A stretch of DNA of 64,000 nt from CAXMNX01 sp964194845 (GTDB lineage Bacteria; Pseudomonadota; Alphaproteobacteria; Rhodobacterales; Rhodobacteraceae): positions 25,312 through 89,311 of the forward strand of contig CAXMNX010000035.1 in NCBI GenBank assembly GCA_964194845.1. Reading direction: 5' to 3'. The position numbers were made by a program, and so were the translations under genes. Shown in pieces: positions 8,615-17,110 of this stretch; position 1 is the first letter of the stretch, and each line of letters starts with the position of its first letter. Under the pieces are notes generated by a model. The model was not told the origin of the DNA. It made no database searches and was given only the letters and a program-made list of their open reading frames with translations.

Positions 8615-8690
8615 GCGATGAAACGGTTTGCGGCGGCCGGCGTCAGCAAGGCGAAGGTGCTACCGGCCACCTGAGCAGGGGGCAGCTAAA

Positions 8691-9557
8691 TTGGATTTCC
8701 GCGCGATAGGGATGGGGTTGGCGTTTGCCCTGATGTGGTCGTCGGCCTTCACATCTGCACGGATTATCGTGACCAACGCGCCGCCGCTCACGGTGTCGGC
8801 CGGGCGCTTTTTCATCGCGGGCCTTGTGACGCTCGCGATTGCGCGCGCAGTTGGGCAAAGCCTGCGTCTGACCCCCGCGCAATGGCGGCTGACGATCCTG
8901 TTCGGCATTTGCCAGAACGCACTTTATCTGGGCCTTAACTTCGTCGCGATGCAAACGATCGAAGCATCGCTGGCGGCCATTGTCGCATCGTCGTTGCCGT
9001 TGTGGGTCGCCCTTGCAGGTTGGTTGATCTGGCGCGAAAGGCTTTCCCGTTTCGCAATAGCCGGGTTGGTCGGGGGCTTTGCCGGGGTCGCCCTGATCAT
9101 GGGAACGCGCCTGAGCGCGGGCGTTGATCCCTTCGGACTGGTTTTGTGCGGCATTGGCGTTCTGGCGCTGACGTTTGCAACGCTCGCGGTGCGCGGTGCG
9201 TCTGCCGGCGGTAATTTGTTGACGGTGGTCGGAATGCAGATGCTGGTGGGTGGCGCTGCTTTGACCTTGCCCGCGATGACCGAGACCTGGGTCTTCAACT
9301 GGTCGTGGCAGTTGGTTCTGGCGATGCTGTACACGATATTTGTGCCCGGCGTGATCGCAACGATTGTCTGGTTCAAACTGGTCAATCGCATCGGCACGGT
9401 CCGTGCCGCGACATTTCATTTTCTGAATCCATTTCTGGGCGTTGCGGTGGCGGCACTACTTTTGGGCGAAACCATTGGTCCGCTTGATATAATAGGCGTC
9501 ATCATCATCACAATTTCGATCTTTGCGGTTCAAACCGAACGCATCGCGGCCACCTGA
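8691..9557 (+). CDS. EamA/DMT-family transporter
   Basis: A 288-residue inner-membrane protein of the drug/metabolite transporter superfamily with about ten membrane segments arranged as two EamA repeats (about 5-135 and 145-285). FALMWSSAFTSARI, FVAMQTIEASLAAIVASSLP and FLNPFLGVAVAALLLGETI match the positions conserved in the two repeats. Members export amino acids, metabolites or drugs; the substrate is not predictable. The TTG at 8691 is preferred because CAGGGGG lies 7-8 nt upstream; the first ATG (8712) would cut into the first membrane helix. It lies 76 bp downstream of the HU terminator. Confidence 0.82.
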   Translation: MDFRAIGMGLAFALMWSSAFTSARIIVTNAPPLTVSAGRFFIAGLVTLAIARAVGQSLRLTPAQWRLTILFGICQNALYLGLNFVAMQTIEASLAAIVASSLPLWVALAGWLIWRERLSRFAIAGLVGGFAGVALIMGTRLSAGVDPFGLVLCGIGVLALTFATLAVRGASAGGNLLTVVGMQMLVGGAALTLPAMTETWVFNWSWQLVLAMLYTIFVPGVIATIVWFKLVNRIGTVRAATFHFLNPFLGVAVAALLLGETIGPLDIIGVIIITISIFAVQTERIAAT

Positions 9558-9625
9558 CGGTCTTGTGATCCCCGCTCACGCGGTTTTGAGCGACAATGCG
9601 CGGCGATTAAGCGCAAAAGGGACGA

Positions 9626-10339
9626 ATGGATCTGATCCTTGGATATCTTGCAGGGCTGCTGACGCTGATCAATCCCTGCGTTCTGCCGATCCTGCCGATT
9701 GTGCTGGCGACAGCGCTTCAGGCAGGCCGGTTCGGGCCGCTTGCGCTGGCCGCAGGAATGAGCGTCAGCTTTGTAGCGCTGGGTATGCTGGTGGCGGTGT
9801 TCGGCCAGGCATTGGGGATCAATGACCAGACAGTTTCAAATGCTGCGGCGGTGTTGATGATTGGCTTTGGCCTTGTCCTGTTAATACCACGCTTTTCGGC
9901 GCAATTTGCGACCGCAACGGCCGGATTTTCGGCGCAGGCCGATGATGGCATGAACCGGATCGACCAAAGCGGCATAAGCGGCCAGTTTGTGGGTGGTATT
10001 CTGCTTGGTGCAATCTGGAGCCCGTGCATCGGCCCAACGCTGGGTGGCGCAATTTCTCTGGCCAGCCAGGGGGAAAGTCTGGTCCAGGCGACCGCGATCA
10101 TGTTCACCTTTGCGCTGGGCGTTTCCACGACAATTATTGCGCTGGGTTATGGTGCCCAGTCGGTGATCCGGCGTCGCCAGTCGCTTATGCGAAAAATTTC
10201 GAATGTCGCGCGCCCGGTGATGGGTGTTGTGTTTGTTGCCGTTGGCCTCGCCATCCTGTTCAAATTTCACCATCTCGCCGAGTTCTGGGCGCTGGAAAAC
10301 CTCCCGGCCTGGCTCACTGATCTGTCCGTATCAATCTGA
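9626..10339 (+). CDS. CcdA-like thiol-disulfide transmembrane reductase
   Basis: A 237-residue membrane protein with six predicted helices, the DsbD-beta/CcdA core that carries electrons from cytoplasmic thioredoxin to the periplasm. Its two redox cysteines are present: Cys18 in INPCVLP and Cys134 in WSPCIGP. It reads INPCVLPILPIVLATALQAG in the first helix, typical of CcdA. The next gene encodes an exported thioredoxin-like protein, its likely periplasmic partner. Together they amount to a DsbD split into separate membrane and periplasmic proteins. It may serve cytochrome c maturation or repair of periplasmic thiols. Confidence 0.85.
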   Translation: MDLILGYLAGLLTLINPCVLPILPIVLATALQAGRFGPLALAAGMSVSFVALGMLVAVFGQALGINDQTVSNAAAVLMIGFGLVLLIPRFSAQFATATAGFSAQADDGMNRIDQSGISGQFVGGILLGAIWSPCIGPTLGGAISLASQGESLVQATAIMFTFALGVSTTIIALGYGAQSVIRRRQSLMRKISNVARPVMGVVFVAVGLAILFKFHHLAEFWALENLPAWLTDLSVSI

Positions 10340-10356
10340 CGACTAGGAGACGCATT

Positions 10357-10764
10357 ATGAAACGTCGCACATTCATCGCTACTTCAGCGGCATTTCTGAC
10401 CGCCGGGCCAGTACTGGCTCTTGGCAAGCAATATGAGCCGGGGCTTGTAAAAAGGGAACTCAGGGCTGGGAAAACCGTGTTTCTCGATTTCTACACCGAT
10501 TGGTGCACGACGTGCCGAAGCCAGCATCGCACGATGGATGCCTTGAAGGCGGCTAACCCGGCATACGAGGCAAACATCAGCTTCGTTGCCGTCGATATGG
10601 ATCAGTATTATAATTCCGATCTACGCCGCCGCCTGAAAATACCGCGACGGTCGACGTTGGTCGTGCTTAAGGGCCGGAAAGAATTGGGTCGGATTGTTGC
10701 GGGGACTGGCGAGGCCGAAATCAAGTCACTGATGGATGCTGCTTTGTCTGCCGCGATGGTTTAA
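10357..10764 (+). CDS. Exported thioredoxin-family protein
   Basis: A 135-residue protein with an N-terminal export signal (MKRRTFIATSAAFLTAGPVLALG). The double arginine in KRRTFI resembles a Tat signal, but Sec is possible. The thioredoxin domain carries the active site DWCTTCRSQ (Cys50 and Cys53) after FLDFYTDW, as in DsbD-gamma, and a cis-proline region IPRRSTLVVLKGRKELG. It is probably the periplasmic partner of the CcdA-like protein, 17 nt upstream. AGGAGA lies upstream of the ATG. Confidence 0.85.
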   Translation: MKRRTFIATSAAFLTAGPVLALGKQYEPGLVKRELRAGKTVFLDFYTDWCTTCRSQHRTMDALKAANPAYEANISFVAVDMDQYYNSDLRRRLKIPRRSTLVVLKGRKELGRIVAGTGEAEIKSLMDAALSAAMV

Positions 10765-10821
10765 TCCTTTGCCAAAATGCATGTCATCATTAATTCTGCG
10801 AAAGCAGCGAAGGGGAATGAC

Positions 10822-11400
10822 ATGCTGGAGATTGGCACGACGGTGACAAATGCCCGGACGCGCACTCTGATGACGCTCGAACATATGGACGAAACCACGT
10901 TCAGGGTGCGTTATTCCTCGCCCGAAGCCCCCAACAGGTTTGAATTGCCGGGCCACGTTCACGAAAACTGGGACGAAGAGTTTGCCGTGCTCGAAGGTCG
11001 GGCGCGTCACAAGCTTGATAGAGATTGGTGTGGAATCGGCGAGGGCGACACGGTTACCCTTCCGCGCGGCAAACCGCATATTCATCCCTTTGGGGTCGGC
11101 GATGGCCCCTCAGTGATCGTCCAGTCCGGTACTGTCGTGAACGGGCGACCTGACGCCATCCGCGAGACACTGGGTGTGCTCTTTTCGTTGATTGATCGCC
11201 AAGCGCGTGGAACGATTGCGTTAGCCAGATCCGGGTACCCGACAAATCCGCTGATTTTCGCAGCACTGGGCAAAGTTCTGGGCGATAACGGCTCTTTTGA
11301 TGCCCGCTTCCCGATCCCGTTCCAAAAGTTTGGCGCAGCAACGTTAGGTCGGTTGGCGGTCGCAATGGGCACAGATGTGATCGACGAAAAATATCTCTGA
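10822..11400 (+). CDS. Cupin-domain protein
   Basis: A 192-residue protein with one cupin barrel in its first half. Metal-binding candidates are His45 and His47 (GHVHENWDEEF), Glu52/53 and His86/88 (GKPHIHPFG), as in the cupin pattern HxH-x(4)-E and H. The second half (FSLIDRQARGTIALARSGYP onward) is not recognised. The ATG at 10822 has GAAGGGGA at the right distance; an earlier ATG at 10777 has none. It is convergent with aroC. Function unknown: cupins include dioxygenases, isomerases and storage proteins. Confidence 0.7.
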   Translation: MLEIGTTVTNARTRTLMTLEHMDETTFRVRYSSPEAPNRFELPGHVHENWDEEFAVLEGRARHKLDRDWCGIGEGDTVTLPRGKPHIHPFGVGDGPSVIVQSGTVVNGRPDAIRETLGVLFSLIDRQARGTIALARSGYPTNPLIFAALGKVLGDNGSFDARFPIPFQKFGAATLGRLAVAMGTDVIDEKYL

Positions 11401-11414
11401 AACGCGTAATATTA

Positions 11415-12515
11415 TCAGCCGATCGACCCGCGTTCGCCACCGGTTTGGGCGCGGTCAAGCAACAGATGATCCAGAACCACCGCCGCCGCCATCGCTTCAG
11501 CCACGGGCACCGCGCGAATGCCGACGCAGGGATCGTGACGGCCCTTGGTGATGATCTCGGTCGCTTCGCCGGATTTGGTGATCGTCTTTCTGGGTGTCAG
11601 GATCGACGAGGTAGGCTTTACTGCAAACCGAACCACGATGTCCTGTCCGGTGGAGATACCGCCAAGTATCCCGCCCGCGTGATTTGACGAGAATTCCGGC
11701 CCATCAGGACCCATAAAAATCTCGTCGGCATTGTCTTCACCGCGCAGCCTTGCTGCCGCCATGCCTTCACCGATCTCCACACCCTTCACAGCGTTGATCG
11801 ACATCATTGCCGCAGCAAGGTCGGTATCAATTTTGGCATAAACAGGCGCGCCCAGCCCCGGCGGGCATCCGCGCACCGACACTTCAACCAATGCGCCCAC
11901 GGACGATCCGCTTTTGCGAAGCCGGTCCAGATATGTGGCCCAATCTTCAACCGCGCTGGCATCCGGCACCCAGAATGGATTGCGCTCGATCTCGTCCCAA
12001 TCGAATCGCGCGCGGTCGATGTCCTTCTCGCCCATGGCGACCATGTAGCCGGTGACGCTTAAGCCGGGCGCGAGCTTGGCCAGCGCTGCCCGTGCTACGC
12101 CGCCTGCCGCCACCCGCGAGGCCGTTTCGCGGGCCGACGAACGCCCGCCGCCTCGATAGTCGCGAACACCGTATTTCTGCCAATAGGATATGTCGGCGTG
12201 TCCGGGGCGGAATTTTTCGGTGATGTCGCCGTAGTCCTTTGTTCGCTGATCGGTGTTGCGGATCATCAGTTGGATCGGCGTTCCGGTTGTAACACCTTCG
12301 AAAACACCTGACATAATTTCTACAGCGTCGGCTTCCCGACGCTGGGTCGTGTATCGGCTCTGCCCCGGCCTGCGCCTGTCAAGCCAGACCTGGATGTCGG
12401 CCTCGGTCAGCGGCACGCCGGGCGGGCACCCGTCCACCGTCGCGCCAAGCGCGGGCCCGTGGCTTTCACCCCAGGTCGTGACGCGGAATACATGTCCGTA
12501 GGTGTTGAAGCTCAT
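11415..12515 (-). CDS. aroC: Chorismate synthase
   Basis: A 366-residue FMN-dependent enzyme making chorismate from EPSP, the last shared step to aromatic amino acids, folates and quinones. Signatures are WGESHGPALGATVDGCPPG (15-33), YRGGGRSSARETASRVAAG (about 119-137), GEDNADEIF and the C-terminal RHDPCVGIRAVPVAEAM. Full family length. AAGGGAA precedes the ATG. It lies 67 bp downstream of a GNAT gene on the same strand. Confidence 0.97.
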   Translation of the reverse strand: MSFNTYGHVFRVTTWGESHGPALGATVDGCPPGVPLTEADIQVWLDRRRPGQSRYTTQRREADAVEIMSGVFEGVTTGTPIQLMIRNTDQRTKDYGDITEKFRPGHADISYWQKYGVRDYRGGGRSSARETASRVAAGGVARAALAKLAPGLSVTGYMVAMGEKDIDRARFDWDEIERNPFWVPDASAVEDWATYLDRLRKSGSSVGALVEVSVRGCPPGLGAPVYAKIDTDLAAAMMSINAVKGVEIGEGMAAARLRGEDNADEIFMGPDGPEFSSNHAGGILGGISTGQDIVVRFAVKPTSSILTPRKTITKSGEATEIITKGRHDPCVGIRAVPVAEAMAAAVVLDHLLLDRAQTGGERGSIG

Positions 12516-12582
12516 CGTGCCAATTCCCTTGCAGAACAGGGTCTAAATCAGCAGCGCCAAGTATGGAAGGTGCAGGGCGGCG

Positions 12583-13026
12583 TTAATCCTGATCGAGCTT
12601 CCGCTGCATCAGGACTTTGTTGCCTTCGGTTCCGGTGACGTGCCATCCAAGATGTTCGTACATCGAGACATTTCCGGCCATATCTTTGTGCGTTGCCAAT
12701 GCCAGATGCGTGACGTTGGCGCTTTTCGCCAATTCTTCGGCACGCGCAAGCAAAGCTTTTGCCACGCCCTTTCCGCCGCACTCAGGATCGACGGCAATGT
12801 TCATGACATGAAAGGCGTCGTCGTGCGGTGCCGCATTCAAAACGCCGACCACAGACCCGCCCAATTCCAGAACAAACATCCGCCCGGCATCAATTTCGTC
12901 GATCACACCTGCCGAGACATCGGGAAGGTCATGCAGGCGTTCGGTCCAGTCGGAATAGGAATTTTCAATGACCCGCCGGATCTTTTCAGCATCTTGGGAA
13001 TTAGCTGTTCGGACGATCTGGGCCAT
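12583..13026 (-). CDS. GNAT-family N-acetyltransferase
   Basis: A 147-residue acetyl-CoA-dependent acyltransferase domain. The acetyl-CoA loop is VDPECGGKGVAKALLARAEE (79-98), which keeps the GxGxA-type pattern; beta 4 is FHVMNIAVDP and the C-terminal NVSMYEHLGWHVTG is the usual alpha4-beta7 block. The acceptor is unknown. It is upstream of aroC on the same strand and divergent from the thiamine operon, so its promoter region abuts the TPP riboswitch region. Confidence 0.82.
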   Translation of the reverse strand: MAQIVRTANSQDAEKIRRVIENSYSDWTERLHDLPDVSAGVIDEIDAGRMFVLELGGSVVGVLNAAPHDDAFHVMNIAVDPECGGKGVAKALLARAEELAKSANVTHLALATHKDMAGNVSMYEHLGWHVTGTEGNKVLMQRKLDQD

Positions 13027-13099
13027 TGGTCGACTTTCCAGATCTCAAGCACCGTGCGCAAGGCTTCCTCTTGCGACTTTCGGGCGGGCAGGCTAACCA

Positions 13100-13191
13100 G
13101 ACCGCACCTCGGGGTGCCCCACATGGGCTGAGATGCTGATCGCAGCAGACCCGTTGAACCTGAACCGGTTAACACCGGCGGAGGGAAGGTC
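13100..13191 (+). ncRNA. TPP riboswitch (THI element)
   Basis: The core of the thiamine pyrophosphate aptamer is plain: CTCGGGGTGCCCC, then GGGCTGAGATG, then ACCCGTTGAACCTGA and ACCGGTTAACACCGGCGGAGGGAA. GACC at 13100-13103 can pair with GGTC at 13188-13191 to form P1. The thiBPQ operon begins 45 nt later. No terminator stem with a T-run follows, so control is probably at translation, by masking the thiB ribosome-binding site when TPP is bound; that part is inference. Confidence 0.95.
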
Positions 13192-13236
13192 GAAATGTCC
13201 TCACCCAACTTCCGCCAGTCGAAGAAGGATCGAGAG

Positions 13237-14223
13237 ATGCGTTTTCCTGTTCTTACGGCAGGGCTATTGGCGGTGACACCTGCGTTGGCGCAGGAAAAGC
13301 CCGTGCTGACTGTTTATACCTACGACAGTTTCGTCACCGATTGGGGGCCGGGGCCTGCGGTTGAGACGGCATTCGAGGAAACATGCGCCTGCGATCTGAA
13401 ATTCGTCACGGCGGGCGATGGGGCCGCACTTCTGAGCCGGATCAGGCTGGAGGGCGCGCGCAGCGATGCCGACATCGTGCTTGGGTTGGATACAAACCTG
13501 ACAGCCGCCGCTCGGGCGACCAACCTTTTCGCGCCGCATGGCATCGCGACACCTGCTTTTGAGATGCCTGTGGATTGGGCCGATGACGTGTTTCTGCCCT
13601 ACGACTGGGGCTATTTCGCCTTTGTTCACAATGCCGACGCGCAAGATGTGCCGGTGGATTTTCGGTCGCTCGCGCGGTCCGACACCAGCATCATCATCCA
13701 GGACCCGCGATCGTCAACGCCGGGGCTTGGGCTGCTTTTCTGGGTCAAAGCGGCTTACGGCGACGAGGCGTCCGGCATATGGCGGGCGCTTGCTGACAAC
13801 ATTGTCACGGTGACGCCGGGTTGGTCCGAAGCTTACGGGCTATTTCTGGAAGGTGAGGCTGACATGGTTCTGAGCTACACGACCTCGCCCGCCTATCATT
13901 TGATTGCCGAGCAGGATGCCTCGAAGACCGCCGCCAAGTTCAACGAAGGGCATTACATGCAGATCGAGGTTGCGGCCAAACTTGCGGGCAGCGATCAGCC
14001 CGAACTGGCGGACGCTTTCCTGAATTTCATGCTGTCTGACGCGTTTCAGGCGGTGATCCCGACGACAAACTGGATGTATCCTGCGGCGTTGCCGGGCGAT
14101 AAATTGCCCGATGGATTTGAAACGCTGATCCAGCCGGAAAAAGCGCTGATTTTAAGCTCAGAGGATGCCGCCGCGATGCGCAATGAGGCTATTGACGAAT
14201 GGCTGGACGCGCTCAGCCGCTAA
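13237..14223 (+). CDS. thiB: Thiamine ABC transporter, periplasmic binding protein
   Basis: A 328-residue periplasmic protein with a Sec signal (MRFPVLTAGLLAVTPALAQE, about 1-20) and the type II binding-protein fold. KPVLTVYTYDSFVTDWGPGP at the mature N-terminus and SSTPGLGLLFWVKAAYGDE are ThiB/TbpA blocks, the family that binds thiamine and its phosphates. The ATG at 13237 follows GAAGGA and gives a proper signal peptide; the frame extends to an ATG at 13195 just behind the riboswitch, which would add 14 polar residues. The 3' end overlaps thiP by 25 bp. Confidence 0.93.
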   Translation: MRFPVLTAGLLAVTPALAQEKPVLTVYTYDSFVTDWGPGPAVETAFEETCACDLKFVTAGDGAALLSRIRLEGARSDADIVLGLDTNLTAAARATNLFAPHGIATPAFEMPVDWADDVFLPYDWGYFAFVHNADAQDVPVDFRSLARSDTSIIIQDPRSSTPGLGLLFWVKAAYGDEASGIWRALADNIVTVTPGWSEAYGLFLEGEADMVLSYTTSPAYHLIAEQDASKTAAKFNEGHYMQIEVAAKLAGSDQPELADAFLNFMLSDAFQAVIPTTNWMYPAALPGDKLPDGFETLIQPEKALILSSEDAAAMRNEAIDEWLDALSR

Positions 14224-15767
14224 GCGCCAGCACATGGCTCGGGATTGCGGCGGCGGCGGCGATCCCGTTGCTTATTCTGACGACTTCGGCGGCGGTCGTC
14301 CTGAAAGCCGAAGCTGGACGCGGGTTCTCGGCGGCAGACTGGGCGGCGATCCAGTTCACGATCTGGCAGGCGGCATTGTCGGCCGGAATAAGCGTGGCGC
14401 TGGCAATTCCGGTTGCGCGCGCGCTCGCCCGACGCCGCTTTCCCGGACGCGGTGTTCTGATCACTTTGCTGGGTGCGCCGTTTCTGTTGCCGGTGATTGT
14501 CGCGATATTCGGTCTGGTAGCGATGTTCGGAAGAAACGGAATTCTGAACGGATTGCTCACCGGTCTTGGCTTCGAGCCCATCAGCATCTACGGCGCGCAT
14601 GGCGTCGTTCTTGCGCATGTTTTCTTCAATCTGCCACTGGCCACCAGGCTGAGCTTGCAGGGCTGGCAGGCGATTCCGGGCGAGCGGATGCGTTTGGCCG
14701 CAACACTTGGGATGGGGCCAGCAGCGGTTGCGCGACATTTAGAACTGCCGATGCTCGCGCGTGTTGTTCCGGGGGCATTGCTGATCATTTTCGTAATCTG
14801 CACCACCAGTTTCGCCGTCGCCTTGACGCTAGGCGGCGGGCCCCGGGCCACGACGGTTGAATTGGCCATATACCAGGCGCTGAGATTTGAATTTGATCTG
14901 TCGCGCGCGGCGTATCTTTCGGTTATTCAGCTTGGCATCGCTGCGGTGGCGGCGTTCATCGCTTTGAAATTCGCAACTACGCCGGGGTTTGGTCCGGGGC
15001 TGGATCGGGCTCAACGCAGGTGGGATGCGCAGGGTCTGTGGCATCGGGTCTTTGATTTCGCGGTGATTGGCATCGCCGCGCTGTTTTTATTGCTTCCGGT
15101 GGCCTCGGTCCTGCTCGACGGGCTGCCAAGGATTTTGCAACTGCCAGAGCCTGTCTGGATTGCGACGCTGCGATCCCTGCTTGTGGCGCTTGCTTCAACG
15201 GTTCTGGTTGTTGTCGCAACAATTGCCATCGCGACCGCAGCGACCAGCGTTGGACCCAGATCGCGATATATCGAAGGTGCCGGGCTGCTTGCCATTGCGG
15301 CGTCGCCGCTGGTCTTGGGCACCGGCCTTTTCATCATACTGTTTCCGGTCATCGACCCTTCGCGGCTGGCGCTTCCGATAACCGCGCTGGTGAATGCCGT
15401 TGTAACGCTGCCCTTTGCGCTCAGGGTAATGATCCCGGCGATGCAAACATTTGAAGCCGACTTTGGCCGACTTTCCGACAGCCTGAATATCCGTGGATGG
15501 GCGCGTCTCCGGCTTTTGGTGCTGCCACGTTTGCGCCGCCCGCTTGGGTTCGCGGCGGGCATTGCCGCGGCGCTAAGTATGGGTGACCTTGGCGTGATCG
15601 CGCTTTTCGCGGATCCGGAAACCGCGACTTTGCCGTTGCAGATTTTTCGCCTGATGGGGGCGTACCGGATGGATGACGCGAGCGGCGCAGCGGCGCTGCT
15701 TTTGATCGTAAGTTTTGCGCTTTTTTGGGTATTCGACAGGGGAATAGGCCGCGATGCTGACGATTGA
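14199..15767 (+). CDS. thiP: Thiamine ABC transporter, permease
   Basis: A 522-residue inner-membrane protein with about twelve helices, two fused permease halves. Each half has an EAA-like cytoplasmic loop for the ATPase: in the first, RLAATLGMGPAAVARHLELP; in the second, RLSDSLNIRGWARLRLLVLP. The start overlaps the thiB end by 25 bp and the end overlaps thiQ by 14 bp, so the three subunits are coupled. Works with ThiB and ThiQ to import thiamine. Confidence 0.93.
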   Translation: MAGRAQPLSASTWLGIAAAAAIPLLILTTSAAVVLKAEAGRGFSAADWAAIQFTIWQAALSAGISVALAIPVARALARRRFPGRGVLITLLGAPFLLPVIVAIFGLVAMFGRNGILNGLLTGLGFEPISIYGAHGVVLAHVFFNLPLATRLSLQGWQAIPGERMRLAATLGMGPAAVARHLELPMLARVVPGALLIIFVICTTSFAVALTLGGGPRATTVELAIYQALRFEFDLSRAAYLSVIQLGIAAVAAFIALKFATTPGFGPGLDRAQRRWDAQGLWHRVFDFAVIGIAALFLLLPVASVLLDGLPRILQLPEPVWIATLRSLLVALASTVLVVVATIAIATAATSVGPRSRYIEGAGLLAIAASPLVLGTGLFIILFPVIDPSRLALPITALVNAVVTLPFALRVMIPAMQTFEADFGRLSDSLNIRGWARLRLLVLPRLRRPLGFAAGIAAALSMGDLGVIALFADPETATLPLQIFRLMGAYRMDDASGAAALLLIVSFALFWVFDRGIGRDADD

Positions 15768-16440
15768 GCACCTTCGATTTCAGCGCGACGAATTTGAGCT
15801 CGCTGCTGACTTTTCGCTCGCGGAGGGCACGCGGGCCGCAATTATCGGCCCATCGGGCGGCGGTAAATCCACGCTTCTTTCGCTGATTGCCGGGTTCGAC
15901 CTGCCGGACAAGGGCCGGGTGCTGTGGGACGGCGAGGATATGGGGCTGCTCGCGCCGGGCAAACGACCCATCGCGGTGCTATTCCAGGATAACAACATAT
16001 TCCCGCACCTGGATATCCTGACCAACGTGGCGCTTGGCGCTTCGCCACGCGCCTGGCCAGCAGCGGCGGCAATGGAGCGTGCACGCGAGGCGCTGTCGCA
16101 GGTTGGTCTTGCCGGATTTGAAGGCCGTAAACCCGGCGTTTTGTCAGGGGGTCAGCAAAGTCGCGCGGCGCTGGCGCGTATATTGGTGACAGAGCGGCCA
16201 GTTGTTTTGATGGATGAACCATTTGCCGCCCTCGGTCCGGCGATGCGCGCCGAGATGCTGGAGCTGGTTGTTCGGCTATTGCCGGAGGCGACAATTCTGA
16301 TGGTCACGCACGATCCCGAGGATGCAAAACGCTTTGCTACGCAAGTCTTGTTCGTGAACGAGGGGTTGGTTTCGCTGCCCACTGGTCCAGCGGAATTTTT
16401 CGCCCATCCGGAAGGTGCTGTGGCAGAGTACCTCAGTTAA
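15754..16440 (+). CDS. thiQ: Thiamine ABC transporter, ATP-binding protein
   Basis: A 228-residue ABC ATPase. Walker A is GPSGGGKST (32-40), the Q-loop is VLFQDNNIFPHL, the signature is LSGGQQSRAALAR (130-142) and Walker B is VVLMDEPFAAL (150-160), with the switch His in MVTHDPEDA. The FQDNNLF/IFPHL form is typical of ThiQ. Last gene of the riboswitch-controlled operon; convergent with arfB. Confidence 0.93.
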   Translation: MLTIEHLRFQRDEFELAADFSLAEGTRAAIIGPSGGGKSTLLSLIAGFDLPDKGRVLWDGEDMGLLAPGKRPIAVLFQDNNIFPHLDILTNVALGASPRAWPAAAAMERAREALSQVGLAGFEGRKPGVLSGGQQSRAALARILVTERPVVLMDEPFAALGPAMRAEMLELVVRLLPEATILMVTHDPEDAKRFATQVLFVNEGLVSLPTGPAEFFAHPEGAVAEYLS

Positions 16441-16476
16441 CGGGGGCAGTATATTCGACTGTCAATGCGCGTAAAA

Positions 16477-16896
16477 TCAATCGTCGCCATCCACCTGCCC
16501 ACGCAGAGTTTTGACGTCGCCCCGGCGCTTCTTGGCATCGAGCCTTTTCCGCTTTTGCGACGCCGTAACCCGCGTTTTAATCCGCTTCTTGGGTCTTTCG
16601 GCAGCCCGCCTGATCAGCTCAGCCAACCTTTCGCGGGCGATATCTCGATTTCGCGGCTGGCTGCGTTCCTCGCTGACCTGAATGACCAAAGCGCCGTCTT
16701 TGGTCCATCGCCGCCCCGCAAGGCGCTTTAAGCGGCGCTTTACCGGATCGGGTAAATTCGGAGAGCTTTCGGCTTCGAACCTGAGCTCAACCGCCGTCGC
16801 CACTTTGTTGACGTTCTGGCCGCCCGGCCCGCCTGCGCGAACGAATTGCTCGGTCAGCTCCCAATCAGCGATATCAATGTCGTCGGTGATCTTCAT
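16477..16896 (-). CDS. arfB: Alternative ribosome-rescue peptidyl-tRNA hydrolase ArfB
   Basis: A 139-residue release-factor-like protein. GGQ is at 25-27 in RAGGPGGQNVNKV, the loop that hydrolyses peptidyl-tRNA on stalled ribosomes, and the C-terminal tail is strongly basic (KKRIKTRVTASQKRKRL, DAKKRRGD), the part of ArfB that enters the empty mRNA channel. There is no stop-codon recognition domain. No Shine-Dalgarno sequence precedes the ATG: the 10 nt upstream on this strand read CGAGCCCCGA, and a terminator-like hairpin ends about 11 nt before the start. That layout implies regulated or read-through expression from the structured leader upstream. Confidence 0.93.
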   Translation of the reverse strand: MKITDDIDIADWELTEQFVRAGGPGGQNVNKVATAVELRFEAESSPNLPDPVKRRLKRLAGRRWTKDGALVIQVSEERSQPRNRDIARERLAELIRRAAERPKKRIKTRVTASQKRKRLDAKKRRGDVKTLRGQVDGDD

Positions 16897-16906
16897 TCGG
16901 GGCTCG

Positions 16907-16940
16907 AAGTAAAGAAGGGCCGCGCAATGCGCGACCCTTC
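16907..16940 (-). terminator. Terminator-like hairpin between the leader and arfB
   Basis: Read on the minus strand, GAAGGGTCGCGC and GCGCGGCCCTTC form a 12-bp stem around ATT, followed by TTTACTT. One pair is G-U on this strand and would be a C-A mismatch on the other strand, which favours leftward transcription. The T-run ends about 11 nt before the arfB ATG. Confidence 0.65.
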
Positions 16941-17019
16941 CGAGATTTATGGAGGTGGGCCAGTTAGGGGTCGGCGTACCGACGGCCCAGTTGAGAGTCT
17001 TCTGCCTTCAGGTTTGCCT

Positions 17020-17076
17020 TCAGGCGACGGCCCTCCCAATTGTCCGGACACCTCTCTCCAATATCGCTCTAGACAC
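17020..17076 (-). CDS. Putative 18-residue leader peptide
   Basis: A GTG at 17076 lies 7 nt after an exceptionally strong AAAGGAGG and opens a frame reading MSRAILERGVRTIGRAVA before TGA at 17020-17022. It uses AGA twice, AGG once and ATA once, codons that are rare in the surrounding genes, as might suit an attenuating leader, or might mean it is not protein-coding. The frame extends upstream to an ATG at 17121 (33 residues in all), but that ATG is probably upstream of the transcript start. No similarity is recognised. Confidence 0.35.
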   Translation of the reverse strand: MSRAILERGVRTIGRAVA

Positions 17077-17110
17077 TGGACCACCTCCTTTCGTTGTTAC
17101 CGATGCTTTG

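Larger units (their letters stand above)
16907..17104 (-). ncRNA. Structured leader RNA or small RNA upstream of arfB
   Basis: An approximately 195-nt candidate RNA in the 249-bp gap between yhhQ and arfB. Parts in transcript order: GAAAGGAGGTGGTCC (complementary to the 3' end of 16S rRNA), a GTG start, the inner pairing TTGGAGAG/CTCTCAA, the repeated CCTGAAGGC (twice), a hairpin GTCGG-TACG-CCGAC with a UNCG-type loop on this strand, a distal arm ACTGGCCCACCTCC (16951-16964), then the terminator-like hairpin. The distal arm pairs at 13 of 14 positions with 17075-17088, hiding both the Shine-Dalgarno sequence and the start codon. I do not recognise a known RNA family. Strand and ends are inferred. 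Confidence 0.6.

Noticed and set aside
16907..17104. Known housekeeping RNAs (6S, SRP, tmRNA, RNase P) as identity of the arfB leader
   Set aside because: No SRP tetraloop region, no tmRNA tag or acceptor arm and no RNase P core; the 6S layout is only loosely similar and the Shine-Dalgarno/GTG pair is not expected in it. Not fully excluded for 6S without a covariance search.
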